The notes beneath the pieces are model-generated. The model saw only the letters and a program-made list of their open reading frames with translations. It searched no databases and was not told the origin of the DNA. Position numbers and translations under genes: made by a program. From the NCBI GenBank assembly GCA_026993705.1, contig JALWSJ010000405.1:1-37645 (forward strand): a DNA stretch of 37,645 bases, given 5' to 3'. This document shows positions 16,801-23,349 of this stretch, one piece after another; position 1 is the first letter of the stretch; each line of letters starts with the position of its first letter. Source of the DNA: Flavobacteriales bacterium (GTDB taxonomy: Bacteria > Bacteroidota > Bacteroidia > Flavobacteriales_D > Parvicellaceae).

Positions 16801-17755
16801 GTCGAATAATAATTTCTGTCAAGGAGAAACAACAACATTGACCGTAGTCGGAGGAAATTTAGTATCAGGAGCCGATTGGATGTGGTACGAAAACAGTTGC
16901 GGAGGTAGTCCGCCGGTAGGAACAGGGACAAGTGTAACACTTACCCCCAATAACTCAACTACCTATTATGTAAGAGCCGAAGGAGGAACATGTGGAAGTA
17001 CCGAATGTGCAAGTGCTTTCGTAAGTGTAATTGAAACAATCGTACATTGTAATCCGTTTGATACGCTCTGCGGAATAGGATTGCCGTTTGCTTTGGAAGG
17101 AGGAGAACCCGATGGAGGTGTCTATTCAGGAACAGGAGTAGCAAATGGAATTTTCAATCCGGAGGTTGCGGGAGTTGGCACGCATACAATTACTTATACC
17201 TATATTTCTCCAATCAGTGGTTGTACCAATTCTGTCGATAAAGAAATAGTCGTAAAACCCTCGGACTTAACTGCAACAATAGTTACGGAAGAGTTCCCGT
17301 GTTCACAAGGAGGAATAACATTAAGTGTCCTAGCAAAAAATAATAAGGGGTTTTTAGATTACTTGTGGTCGAACGGTTCTTATGAAGAAAGTATCAATTT
17401 TGTAGAAGCAGGAACATATTCTGTGCAAATCAGAGACAACGAAGGTTGTGTAGCTAAATCCGATGAAGTAGTAATTACCGATGAAATGGAATGTATCGAT
17501 ATACCTAACACATTTACACCAAACGGAGATGGAAAAAACGATACATGGAATCTTGATTTCGCCGATTATGAAAGTGCCTCGCTAACCGTATTTTCCAAAT
17601 GGGGAAGAGAAGTCTATAAAACATCTTCTTTAGAAATTCATTGGAACGGTACAACAGCATCGGGAACTCATTTGCCTGCAGGAGTTTATTATTATGTGTT
17701 AGAACTAAACGGAGGCGAAAGAAAACAAAACGGAACAATAACATTACTGCGATGA
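13868..17755 (+). CDS. Large secreted adhesin-like protein with nine Ig-like repeats and a type B T9SS C-terminal domain
   Basis: A 1295-aa surface protein. The signal peptide is residues 1-18 (ends SSYAQ). An N-terminal domain (about 19-270) is rich in Cys, Asn and aromatic residues. Nine tandem repeats of about 87 aa span roughly 274-1058, each with a Cys near its start (NICPGATTTL-like), a WYWYE-like core, GTG, and YFVRAEGTC near its end; they resemble Ig-like/SprB-type repeats. After a Cys-rich linker, residues about 1210-1295 form the gliding-motility-associated C-terminal domain (PNTFTPNGDGKNDTWN; VFSKWGREVY; LPAGVYYYVLEL), the type B signal for the type IX secretion system. Its stop overlaps the start of an SprF-like gene (ATGA), which fits the known pairing of type B cargo with PorP/SprF proteins. 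The ligand is unknown. Confidence 0.9.
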   Translation: MFKNVYIIFLLIGLSSYAQLVDYEIKIVEIMATADASDLQGQDPTWYIWFKDNGTNGSAITSWVPTGCIYLADNNYGSWFSGTPNQGPSIPFSWQIVTGTDATQIQTQIEGFEKDCPNDCSYDGSCYWGTINDDNHDNRANSGNIDFTLDSPCQWNQYEIANDDYHARVEIYWTFNALDAGEIDGEQYVCMNGDPTVLGSVQDGEPATSNFASYQWQQSLGCTGAFVDIPGATNSTYDPPLGLIQNTCFRRKVLTPCDEAISNGVVVGIEVPSVAATSITATPASLCGAGNVTLSVNGGTLGSNADWYWYDNDPNSNGNLIGTGDPFTVNVSSTSTFYVRAEGNCSVTPSVSKLVVVENPSNPPTTLTPSSSSICLGGGTDLTATGGVLGTNAVYAWYDQDPNLGSPLPIHTSSIPTYIGVSPATTTTYYVRIEGCDTTALAYTTVFVTQPSTAPTGITASNTTVCPNDMVSLTVTGGSLGDGADWYWYENGCGAGAAIGTGATINVNPLVTTNYFVRAEGTCNMTNCMNITIVVDDESTPPASVVSSATNVCPGDVSVLSVVGGNLGTGADWYWYASSCGGTPVGTGSSISVNPTVTTDYFVRAEGSCNTTSCATVTINVKTISTDATGITVSNNNICSGTATTLNVSGGSLGAGATWEWYTGSCGGAYLGSGATLSVSPTATTIYYVRAEGDCNTSGCVNATVTVLPTSTLPTSILVSNPNVCPNSSTDLTVVGGNLVNGDNWTWYEGGCGLGTPIGTGNTISVSPSSATEYFVRGEGTCGFTNCASVMVNTDEVSTAPNEIVATSTALCVGQSTVLSVSGGNLGSGATWQWYSGSCGSNPVGSGNSISVAPSATTTYYVRGEGNCGNSSCVNITIDVGAGVDAPTSANVSTDNICPGATTTLTVVGSTLPSDYTWVWYTGACGAVPVGVGTSLDVSPTFTETYFVRAVGTCGATSCQSVTVNVQNGSVAATGVQVSNNNFCQGETTTLTVVGGNLVSGADWMWYENSCGGSPPVGTGTSVTLTPNNSTTYYVRAEGGTCGSTECASAFVSVIETIVHCNPFDTLCGIGLPFALEGGEPDGGVYSGTGVANGIFNPEVAGVGTHTITYTYISPISGCTNSVDKEIVVKPSDLTATIVTEEFPCSQGGITLSVLAKNNKGFLDYLWSNGSYEESINFVEAGTYSVQIRDNEGCVAKSDEVVITDEMECIDIPNTFTPNGDGKNDTWNLDFADYESASLTVFSKWGREVYKTSSLEIHWNGTTASGTHLPAGVYYYVLELNGGERKQNGTITLLR

Positions 17756-18717
17756 TGAACAATAAATTCTTCATATTGATAATGTTATTGATAAGCCTTA
17801 ACTGTAAACAACAAAGCTATGCACAGCAAATCGTAATGAATAGCCAATACATGATTAACAGTTTTGTCTTAAATCCGGCTGTAGCAGGAACAAAAACCTA
17901 CGCCCCGTTAGTGTTAAGTGCTCGTCGTCAATGGATGGGCATACGTGAAGCACCGGTGGCACAACATCTCTCTTATCACACCTCTATTAATAAATACTTA
18001 GGAGTAGGCGGAGCAATTTTTAATGATGTTGCCGGGCCTGCAAGAAGAACAGGATTATTGGTAGCACTTTCAACACAAGTAGAAACATCAAAATACGACC
18101 GTGTTTCATTTGGGTTGGCAACTTCAATGAGCCAATATATGATAAGAAAACAGTATTTAATTACGGAAGAAGATAACGACAACACCGTACTGAATTATAC
18201 TTCTAACAGGCTCATACCAGACATAGCATTCGGAATAAAATTCTACGGCGACCGCTACCAAGTAGGGTTATCCGGATTTAATATCATACAATCAAAAGTA
18301 GATTTAACCGATATAATGACCACTGTAACCAATAAGCTCGAACGAACGTTTTATCTAAACGGAAGTTACATTATCCCCCTTGGAAAACATAGCCCTCTAA
18401 TCACATTAGAACCGTCAGCCGTTCTACGCTATATGTCTACCGCACCCTTGCAATTTGATATAAACCTAAGAGCTATATACAACAAAAGGCTGTGGGCGGG
18501 TATATCCTATCGCTTTAAAGATGCAACAGCCTTGATGGTTGGATTCTCTACCTCAAAAATAGGAATCAGTTACTCTTATGATATCAGTATGTCCGGTTTG
18601 TCAAAGTATAATTCAGGTTCACACGAAGTAACATTAACCTTACGTCACAAAAATAAAAGAGGGAACTTTCCTGCAGGAGGTCAACGTTTTAATACGTATG
18701 ATTGTCCAACATTTTAA
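17752..18717 (+). CDS. PorP/SprF-family outer-membrane protein, copy 1
   Basis: A 321-aa member of the PorP/SprF family, predicted outer-membrane barrels that help secrete or anchor type B T9SS cargo such as SprB. The start ATG at 17752 overlaps the adhesin stop as ATGA; a second ATG directly after it is equally possible. Upstream in-frame codons are only a read-through of the adhesin gene in another frame. A signal peptide ends near YAQQ. Family landmarks are QYMINSFVLNPAVAGT near the N-terminus, RRQWMGIREAPVAQHLSYH, and GVGGAIFNDVAGPARRTG. The coupled start argues that it serves the preceding 1295-aa protein. Repeat R3 begins 12 bp after its stop. Confidence 0.9.
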   Translation: MMNNKFFILIMLLISLNCKQQSYAQQIVMNSQYMINSFVLNPAVAGTKTYAPLVLSARRQWMGIREAPVAQHLSYHTSINKYLGVGGAIFNDVAGPARRTGLLVALSTQVETSKYDRVSFGLATSMSQYMIRKQYLITEEDNDNTVLNYTSNRLIPDIAFGIKFYGDRYQVGLSGFNIIQSKVDLTDIMTTVTNKLERTFYLNGSYIIPLGKHSPLITLEPSAVLRYMSTAPLQFDINLRAIYNKRLWAGISYRFKDATALMVGFSTSKIGISYSYDISMSGLSKYNSGSHEVTLTLRHKNKRGNFPAGGQRFNTYDCPTF

Positions 18718-18729
18718 TGAGAATGATTT

Positions 18730-18869
18730 GGGCGTTCCCATTACAGCATAAAAAAGCAGTTTCGTTGCACTACACTACTTTTTAACGCCGTAATGGTCGG
18801 GCTATCCGCTATATCTTTTGCCCTCCAAAAGGAGGGAGGACAAAAGGATGCCGCTCCTATCCCTAACAC
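18730..18869 (-). repeat. Modular hairpin repeat R3 (reverse), mosaic copy
   Basis: Core of 140 bp from GGGCGTTCCC to ATCCCTAACAC. Its stem 2 (CCATTACAGC with GCCGTAATGG, loop around TTGCACTAC) is the R2/R6 type. Its linker (GGGCTATCCGCTATATC) and stem 1 (CTTTTG, CCCTCC, AAAA, GGAGGG, CAAAAG) match R4 with one base changed. It therefore mixes modules of two subtypes. It starts 12 bp after the SprF-like stop codon and could serve as its 3' UTR. Confidence 0.9.
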
Positions 18870-18992
18870 GGAACAGGTGAATGCAAAGAAAACGGAGTTT
18901 AGTTTTCTTAGACGATGAAAAATTCTTTTGCATAGCCCCAGCTATGGGAAATAATTTTGAAGAAGTATAAGGCAAATAAAAGCGTTTTATTG
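18870..18992 (-). repeat. R3 extension with three further hairpins
   Basis: The segment contains AAGAAAAC (18887-18894) pairing with GTTTTCTT (18902-18909), CATAGC (18931-18936) pairing with GCTATG (18941-18946), and AATAAAA pairing with TTTTATT near 18976-18992. Read in reverse, the first part closely matches the left flank of R1 (10385-10444), and the CATAGC part resembles the left flank of R4 (23131-23150). I take this as an extended module of the same element. With R3 and the palindrome it fills the 411-bp gap 18718-19128, which has no gene. Confidence 0.6.
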
Positions 18993-19004
18993 TGCTCAGA
19001 TGTT

Positions 19005-19033
19005 CCGTGTTAGGGATTGTATCCCTAACACGG
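19005..19033. repeat. Solo palindrome of two repeat ends
   Basis: A perfect 13-bp inverted repeat, CCGTGTTAGGGAT (19005-19017) and ATCCCTAACACGG (19021-19033), with loop TGT. Each arm is the GTTAGGGAT terminus of the R family. The left side (TGTTCCGTGTTAGGGAT) is identical over 17 bases to the outer end of R3. It is therefore two element ends fused head to head without the rest of the element. Confidence 0.85.
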
Positions 19034-19096
19034 ATACAGAAGAATTATCAATACAAAAAAAACATAGGGATTATTCTACAAGCAACCAAAAATAAT

Positions 19097-19104
19097 TAAC
19101 TTCG
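19097..19104 (+). promoter_or_regulatory. Candidate -7 box for the 833-aa gene
   Basis: TAACTTCG in the context AATAATTAACTTCGTC, one base off TAnnTTTG. The context is almost the same as the rarA promoter at 23316-23323. It lies 25 bp before the ATG. No clear -33 TTG is seen. Confidence 0.45.
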
Positions 19105-19128
19105 TCTTTTCTAAAAATTAATATACAT

Positions 19129-21630
19129 ATGAAGAAGTATCTTTTAATATTGAATATACTGTTTATAAGTTTGGTCTCGTTGGGTCAGAATCTAGTTCCT
19201 AATCCTAGTTTTGAAACAATAAGTAACTGTAACGACACTGTTTCGCCTAGTGTAGCCACTAGTAAAATAACTCCATGGGTTATCCCGACAGATGGTTCAG
19301 CTGATTCTTTTCATTCTTCTTGTGGTTCGGGTTGTATGGGAACGTCAACTCCATGTAATATGATATCCTATCAACCGACACATTCAGGAGTTGGTTATGC
19401 AGGTTTAATAGCTGCATCAGGAGCTTTTGGAACGATTGATAATAATAGAGAATATTTGCAAGTTCAATTGACTTCTCCTTTGGTAGCAGGACAAGATTAT
19501 TGTGTGGAGTTTTATGCTTCTTTAGCAGCTAACCCTGCTGCGGTTATTATTGCAATTAATTCACTTGGAGCATATTTGTCATCTACCCCCGTTACAGCTA
19601 GTGGAACTAATCCTCTTAATGTTACTCCGCAGGTTGTTTCTAGTTCCTATGTGTCCGACACGGTAGGATGGACATTGATTCAGTCCACTTTCACAGCGAC
19701 TGGAGGAGAACAATATATAACAATAGGGAATTTTAATGATGCTAGTTCTACTTCTACACAAACTGTTTATTCTCCCCAACCGGGAGGTCCAATGTTAAGT
19801 TATTATTTTATTGATGATGTTTCTGTTACTTCCGGAGCTTGTTCATCATCACCAGCCTGCGATTCAACCATAAACCCGTTCGGTCCTTTTTGTTCTACAG
19901 ATGTTCCTAGTAACCTAACGGCGGTAACACCTAATGGAACATGGAGTGGAACAGGTATAACTGATGCTAACGCAGGAACATTTGACCCTGCTACAGCAGG
20001 TATCGGGACGCATCAAATTACTTATACGGCACCTTGTGGTTCGTCGAATACAATTGATGTGGTTGTAAATGATTGTTCCACTATTACGGCTAGTTTTACG
20101 GCATCCAATACAAACTTATGTGTTGCCGATTGTATTAGCTTTACCAATACAAGCTCCGGTGTTGGTAATAGTGCAACGTACAGTTGGTCGTTTGCAGGAG
20201 CAACTCCAAGTACTTCAACCGATGTCAACCCGACCAATATTTGTTATCCTGCTACAGGAACGTATGACGTTACGTTGACCGTTACGGAAAATGGAAACTC
20301 CGATGATTCAGTGATGACGGGCTATGTTACCGTTGTTTCTTGTTCAACACCAATAATAGATTTTACCCCTTCGGATGATACGATTTGTCAAACCAATTGT
20401 ATCACGTTTACTAACAATAGCGGAGGTGGTTCAATCGGTAACTTTGCGTGGAGTTTTACAGGTGGAACACCATCTAGTGCTTTAGGAGCAAATCCTCCAC
20501 AAGTTTGTTATGATACACCAGGTAATTATACCGTTACATTGGTGGCAGTTGATGCTTCAAACAATGTGTTAGGGCAAAAAGATACAACCATTGTAGTAGA
20601 ATCTTGCCCGTTACCAACGGCTAATTTTACCGTAAACAATCCTAATATATGCGAAGAAGGGTGTGTAAGTTTTACCGATCAAAGTTTTGGTATGGTTGGA
20701 ACAGCGACTTATGAGTGGCAGTTCCCAGGGGCAAACACAACAACAAGTAATGCTCAAAACCCTTCGGGAATTTGTTACACCAATATAGGAACTTACGATG
20801 TTACATTAAGTGTAACCGATAATAATGGGACAGCTACAATAACAATAACCGATGCGGTAGTTGTTAGTGAGTGTGACCCTCCTGTTCCGGTGTTTACATT
20901 GCCGAGTAATGTAATCTGTACAGGGCAATGCATTAATTTTACCAATGAAAGCACCAATGCAGATTCTTATGAATGGATTTTTGAAGGAGGTTTCCCTGGT
21001 GGTTCAACCGATGAAAATCCAACCAATATTTGTTTTGAGTCAGAGGGAACTTTTGATATTCAATTGATTGCTTTTAATACGTTGACTTCCGATACGCTTC
21101 ATCATACGCTTACAGTTGCTCAACCTCCTTCTGTAACGGCTAGTGATGATGTTACAATATTTGAAGGAACAAACACCTTATTAACAGTTGAAACCGATGG
21201 CAGCACTTATCTATGGAGTCCCTCAGAAACTTTATCTTGCGATGACTGTATGTCAACGGTTGCAGAACCCGATTCTACTACCTTGTACACAATAACAGTT
21301 ACTGCAGATAACGGTTGTGCAGTAACCGATAGTGTGTTGGTTACAGTTGTTGAGGTAACGGCAATTGGAGTTCCTTCAGCTTTTTCTCCAAATGGAGACA
21401 AAGTGAACGATGTTTTGTATGTAGAAGGGGCGGGTATAGAAAAAATGAACTTTATAGTCTATAACCGATACGGAGAAAAAATATTTGAATCGAGTAAAAA
21501 ATCCTTTGGTTGGGATGGTAAGTACAAGGGGAAACCCGAAAACCCGGGAGTTTTTGTCTATACGTTGGAATATGTATTAAGAAATGGCGAAACAGGAGTC
21601 TTAAAAGGAAACGTAACACTTGTTAAGTAA
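19129..21630 (+). CDS. Secreted PKD-repeat protein with a type B T9SS C-terminal domain
   Basis: An 833-aa surface protein. The signal peptide ends near residue 19 (VSLGQ). Residues about 20-235 begin NLVPNPSFE and look like a jelly-roll, carbohydrate-binding-like domain. A short linker (STINPFGPFCSTDVPSNLTAV, then GTWSGTGITDANAGTFDPATAGIGTHQITYT) follows. Four PKD-like domains of about 88 aa span 321-665, each with a Cys pair and a motif like YSWSFAGATP or YEWIFEGGFP. One Ig-like module (about 666-742) precedes the gliding-motility-associated C-terminal domain (745-833, PSAFSPNGDKVNDV; VYNRYGEKIFES; NPGVFVYTLEY), the type B T9SS signal. An SprF-like gene starts 7 bp downstream. The function is probably adhesion or glycan binding; the ligand is unknown. 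Confidence 0.9.
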   Translation: MKKYLLILNILFISLVSLGQNLVPNPSFETISNCNDTVSPSVATSKITPWVIPTDGSADSFHSSCGSGCMGTSTPCNMISYQPTHSGVGYAGLIAASGAFGTIDNNREYLQVQLTSPLVAGQDYCVEFYASLAANPAAVIIAINSLGAYLSSTPVTASGTNPLNVTPQVVSSSYVSDTVGWTLIQSTFTATGGEQYITIGNFNDASSTSTQTVYSPQPGGPMLSYYFIDDVSVTSGACSSSPACDSTINPFGPFCSTDVPSNLTAVTPNGTWSGTGITDANAGTFDPATAGIGTHQITYTAPCGSSNTIDVVVNDCSTITASFTASNTNLCVADCISFTNTSSGVGNSATYSWSFAGATPSTSTDVNPTNICYPATGTYDVTLTVTENGNSDDSVMTGYVTVVSCSTPIIDFTPSDDTICQTNCITFTNNSGGGSIGNFAWSFTGGTPSSALGANPPQVCYDTPGNYTVTLVAVDASNNVLGQKDTTIVVESCPLPTANFTVNNPNICEEGCVSFTDQSFGMVGTATYEWQFPGANTTTSNAQNPSGICYTNIGTYDVTLSVTDNNGTATITITDAVVVSECDPPVPVFTLPSNVICTGQCINFTNESTNADSYEWIFEGGFPGGSTDENPTNICFESEGTFDIQLIAFNTLTSDTLHHTLTVAQPPSVTASDDVTIFEGTNTLLTVETDGSTYLWSPSETLSCDDCMSTVAEPDSTTLYTITVTADNGCAVTDSVLVTVVEVTAIGVPSAFSPNGDKVNDVLYVEGAGIEKMNFIVYNRYGEKIFESSKKSFGWDGKYKGKPENPGVFVYTLEYVLRNGETGVLKGNVTLVK

Positions 21631-21637
21631 AATAGTA

Positions 21638-22645
21638 ATGAGAGGAATAATAATATTTTTATGGGTGTTGTTCATTTGTTTAGGACAAGTTGACGCACAA
21701 CAAGATAGGCACTTTAGTATGTTTAATGCTTCTCCTATAATGCTAAATCCTGGGGCGGCAGGTCTTTTTCCTGGAAATGTGCAATTGTTTACAAATTATA
21801 GAAGTCAGTGGTCGTCTATTTCCCCCAACTTGTTTACAACTACGTCGGGAACGGTAGATGCAAAATTTTATAAAAAGAAAGGTTATTATTTTGCTGGAGG
21901 GTTAAATTTTTTTAACGATGTTGCAGGTACTAGTTTAATGAAAACAGGTGTATATAATTTAAGTTTGAGTTATGGCATAGAGGTCAATGAAAACCAATAT
22001 TTAGCTTTCGGTGTTCAACCTTCGTATTTTCAACGTTCCATGGAAATGGGAACGCTGACCTGGGGAAATCAATGGACGGGAGAGCAGTTTAATATTTTAC
22101 AATCATCCGGGGAAGCTAAATTTGCCCAAAGCATAGGTAAATTTGATTTGAATACCGGCGTGTATTATTATGGGCAAGTTCAAGATAATATCCTTATTTC
22201 TGTTGGTGGTTCTGTCCATCATGTAACCAGACCGAATGTTGGTTTGTTTACCACGGACGAGAAATTATATAGAAAGTATTTGGTGAACGCATATATGGAA
22301 TATGGTGTAAGTCATACCAAGTTTTATATCGACCCGAGTATGTATGCTTTTTTTCAAGGACCTAACAAATCGATTGCCGTGGGTACGGATTTTAAATATA
22401 TGATAAAGGAAAGTTCTAAATATACAGGTTATTATGATGAGACTTCATTCTTAGTGGGTATGTATTATCGTTCAAATGATTCTTTTTATACTAAGGTGGG
22501 TCTTAATTGGAGCGGTTTTTCTTTTGGTGCTGCTTACGATATTAATATTTCTTCTCTTTCTATTGCAACCAATGGATTGGGAGGAATGGAATTTTTCCTT
22601 CGATATAGGATTGGTTTTAAAGGGCGTTATAGTGGATTTAAGTAA
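21638..22645 (+). CDS. PorP/SprF-family outer-membrane protein, copy 2
   Basis: A 335-aa PorP/SprF-family protein, the likely secretion or anchoring partner of the 833-aa protein just upstream. I chose the ATG at 21638, giving MRGIIIFLWVLFICLGQVDAQQ, a clean signal peptide; a TTG at 21620 in the same frame would overlap the upstream gene and spoil the signal peptide. Family landmarks are HFSMFNASPIMLNPGAAGLF, NYRSQWSSI, GGLNFFNDVAGTSLMKTG, and a C-terminal aromatic strand region (GGMEFFLRYRIGFKGRYSGF). It differs clearly from copy 1, so the two cargo-partner pairs are paralogous and not a recent duplication. A TonB-C-like gene follows after 3 bp. Confidence 0.88.
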   Translation: MRGIIIFLWVLFICLGQVDAQQDRHFSMFNASPIMLNPGAAGLFPGNVQLFTNYRSQWSSISPNLFTTTSGTVDAKFYKKKGYYFAGGLNFFNDVAGTSLMKTGVYNLSLSYGIEVNENQYLAFGVQPSYFQRSMEMGTLTWGNQWTGEQFNILQSSGEAKFAQSIGKFDLNTGVYYYGQVQDNILISVGGSVHHVTRPNVGLFTTDEKLYRKYLVNAYMEYGVSHTKFYIDPSMYAFFQGPNKSIAVGTDFKYMIKESSKYTGYYDETSFLVGMYYRSNDSFYTKVGLNWSGFSFGAAYDINISSLSIATNGLGGMEFFLRYRIGFKGRYSGFK

Positions 22646-22648
22646 GAT

Positions 22649-23077
22649 ATGTACTCAAGAGTTTTTTTTCGTTTGATTTTATTGTTTTTATTGTTGGTTT
22701 CTGTTTCGTCACTTTATGGAGGAATAGACTATTTTTCTCAGTATGACACTCATCCAGTACACGTTGTTTCGGTTGTAAAACCAAGTTTGGATACTTTACC
22801 TGTTAAGATTTATGTTTCGTTTACGATAGGATCACAAGGAGAGGTATACAACGTTAAAGTAGCCAAGATAAAGTGTATGTCTTGTGGGGAGAAAAAGAGT
22901 AAAGAAGAAAAGGAAATGATAAAACAACTAAAAAAAGAGTGTGTTAGAGTAGTAAAGAATATGCCGAATTGGGAGCCTCGCGATACTCCAGTTAGGTACA
23001 TTGTGCCTATAAGCTTTGTGTATAAAGACGGGGATTCTTCTCCTGTTTATTTAGATCAAAGTGATTTTATGAAGTAA
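22649..23077 (+). CDS. Small secreted protein with a TonB C-terminal-like domain
   Basis: A 142-aa protein with an N-terminal signal peptide or anchor (FFRLILLFLLLVSVSSLYGG). Residues about 45-133 resemble the TonB C-terminal domain: IYVSFTIGSQGEVYNVKVAK, a helix (EMIKQLKKECVRVVKNMPNWEP), then VRYIVPISFVY. The usual proline-rich periplasmic spacer of an energy-transducing TonB is absent, so it may not span the periplasm. It is the third gene of the PKD protein-SprF unit (3-bp gap). A link to T9SS cargo handling is inferred from position only. Confidence 0.7.
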   Translation: MYSRVFFRLILLFLLLVSVSSLYGGIDYFSQYDTHPVHVVSVVKPSLDTLPVKIYVSFTIGSQGEVYNVKVAKIKCMSCGEKKSKEEKEMIKQLKKECVRVVKNMPNWEPRDTPVRYIVPISFVYKDGDSSPVYLDQSDFMK

Positions 23078-23166
23078 TCTAATTTTATTTTTATTCCCAA
23101 ACTGTAAATAACTTTTTCAAAAAATATTTTCATAATGGGAGCTATGCAAAGATTTTTTTTTATTCT

Positions 23167-23305
23167 GCGTTAGGGATAAGAACGGCATCCTTTTGCCCTC
23201 CCTCCTTTTGGAGGGCAAAAGATATAGTGGATAGCCCGACCCTCATTTGCAGATGAAGTGTTTCGCGTGAGCGATATTCTTCATTTGCAAATGAGGGGAA
23301 CGCCC
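23167..23305 (+). repeat. Modular hairpin repeat R4 (forward)
   Basis: Core of 139 bp from GCGTTAGGGATAAG to GGGGAACGCCC. Stem 1: CTTTTGCCCTCC with GGAGGGCAAAAG. Stem 2: an 18-bp stem with one mismatch, 23240-23257 pairing with 23280-23297. The loop contains TCGC-GTGA-GCGA, a small inner hairpin with a GNRA-type tetraloop. A left extension (23131-23166) resembles the CATAGC module of R3 but lacks the AAGAAAAC module. The rarA -7 box starts 11 bp after the right end. The rest of the gap 23078-23349 is AT-rich and featureless. Confidence 0.9.
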
Positions 23306-23315
23306 AAAAAATAAT

Positions 23316-23323
23316 TAACTTTG
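23316..23323 (+). promoter_or_regulatory. Candidate rarA promoter (-7 box)
   Basis: TAACTTTG is an exact match to TAnnTTTG, 26 bp before the rarA ATG. The matching -33 position falls inside the last arm of R4 (about 23292-23297), so the repeat forms part of the promoter region. No TTG is visible there. Confidence 0.6.
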
Positions 23324-23349
23324 TCCTACACAAATTTAAGACCGATATA

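Noticed and set aside
14688..17043. Possible CRISPR or tandem DNA repeat in the adhesin
   Set aside because: The periodicity is about 261 bp, in frame, and conserved at protein level only; these are Ig-like domains.
17641..17751. Longer N-terminus for SprF-like copy 1
   Set aside because: The extra residues are the adhesin C-terminal coding sequence read in another frame. The ATGA overlap at 17752 gives a proper signal peptide.
21620..21637. TTG start for SprF-like copy 2
   Set aside because: It would overlap the upstream gene, and an ATG at 21638 gives a clean signal peptide.
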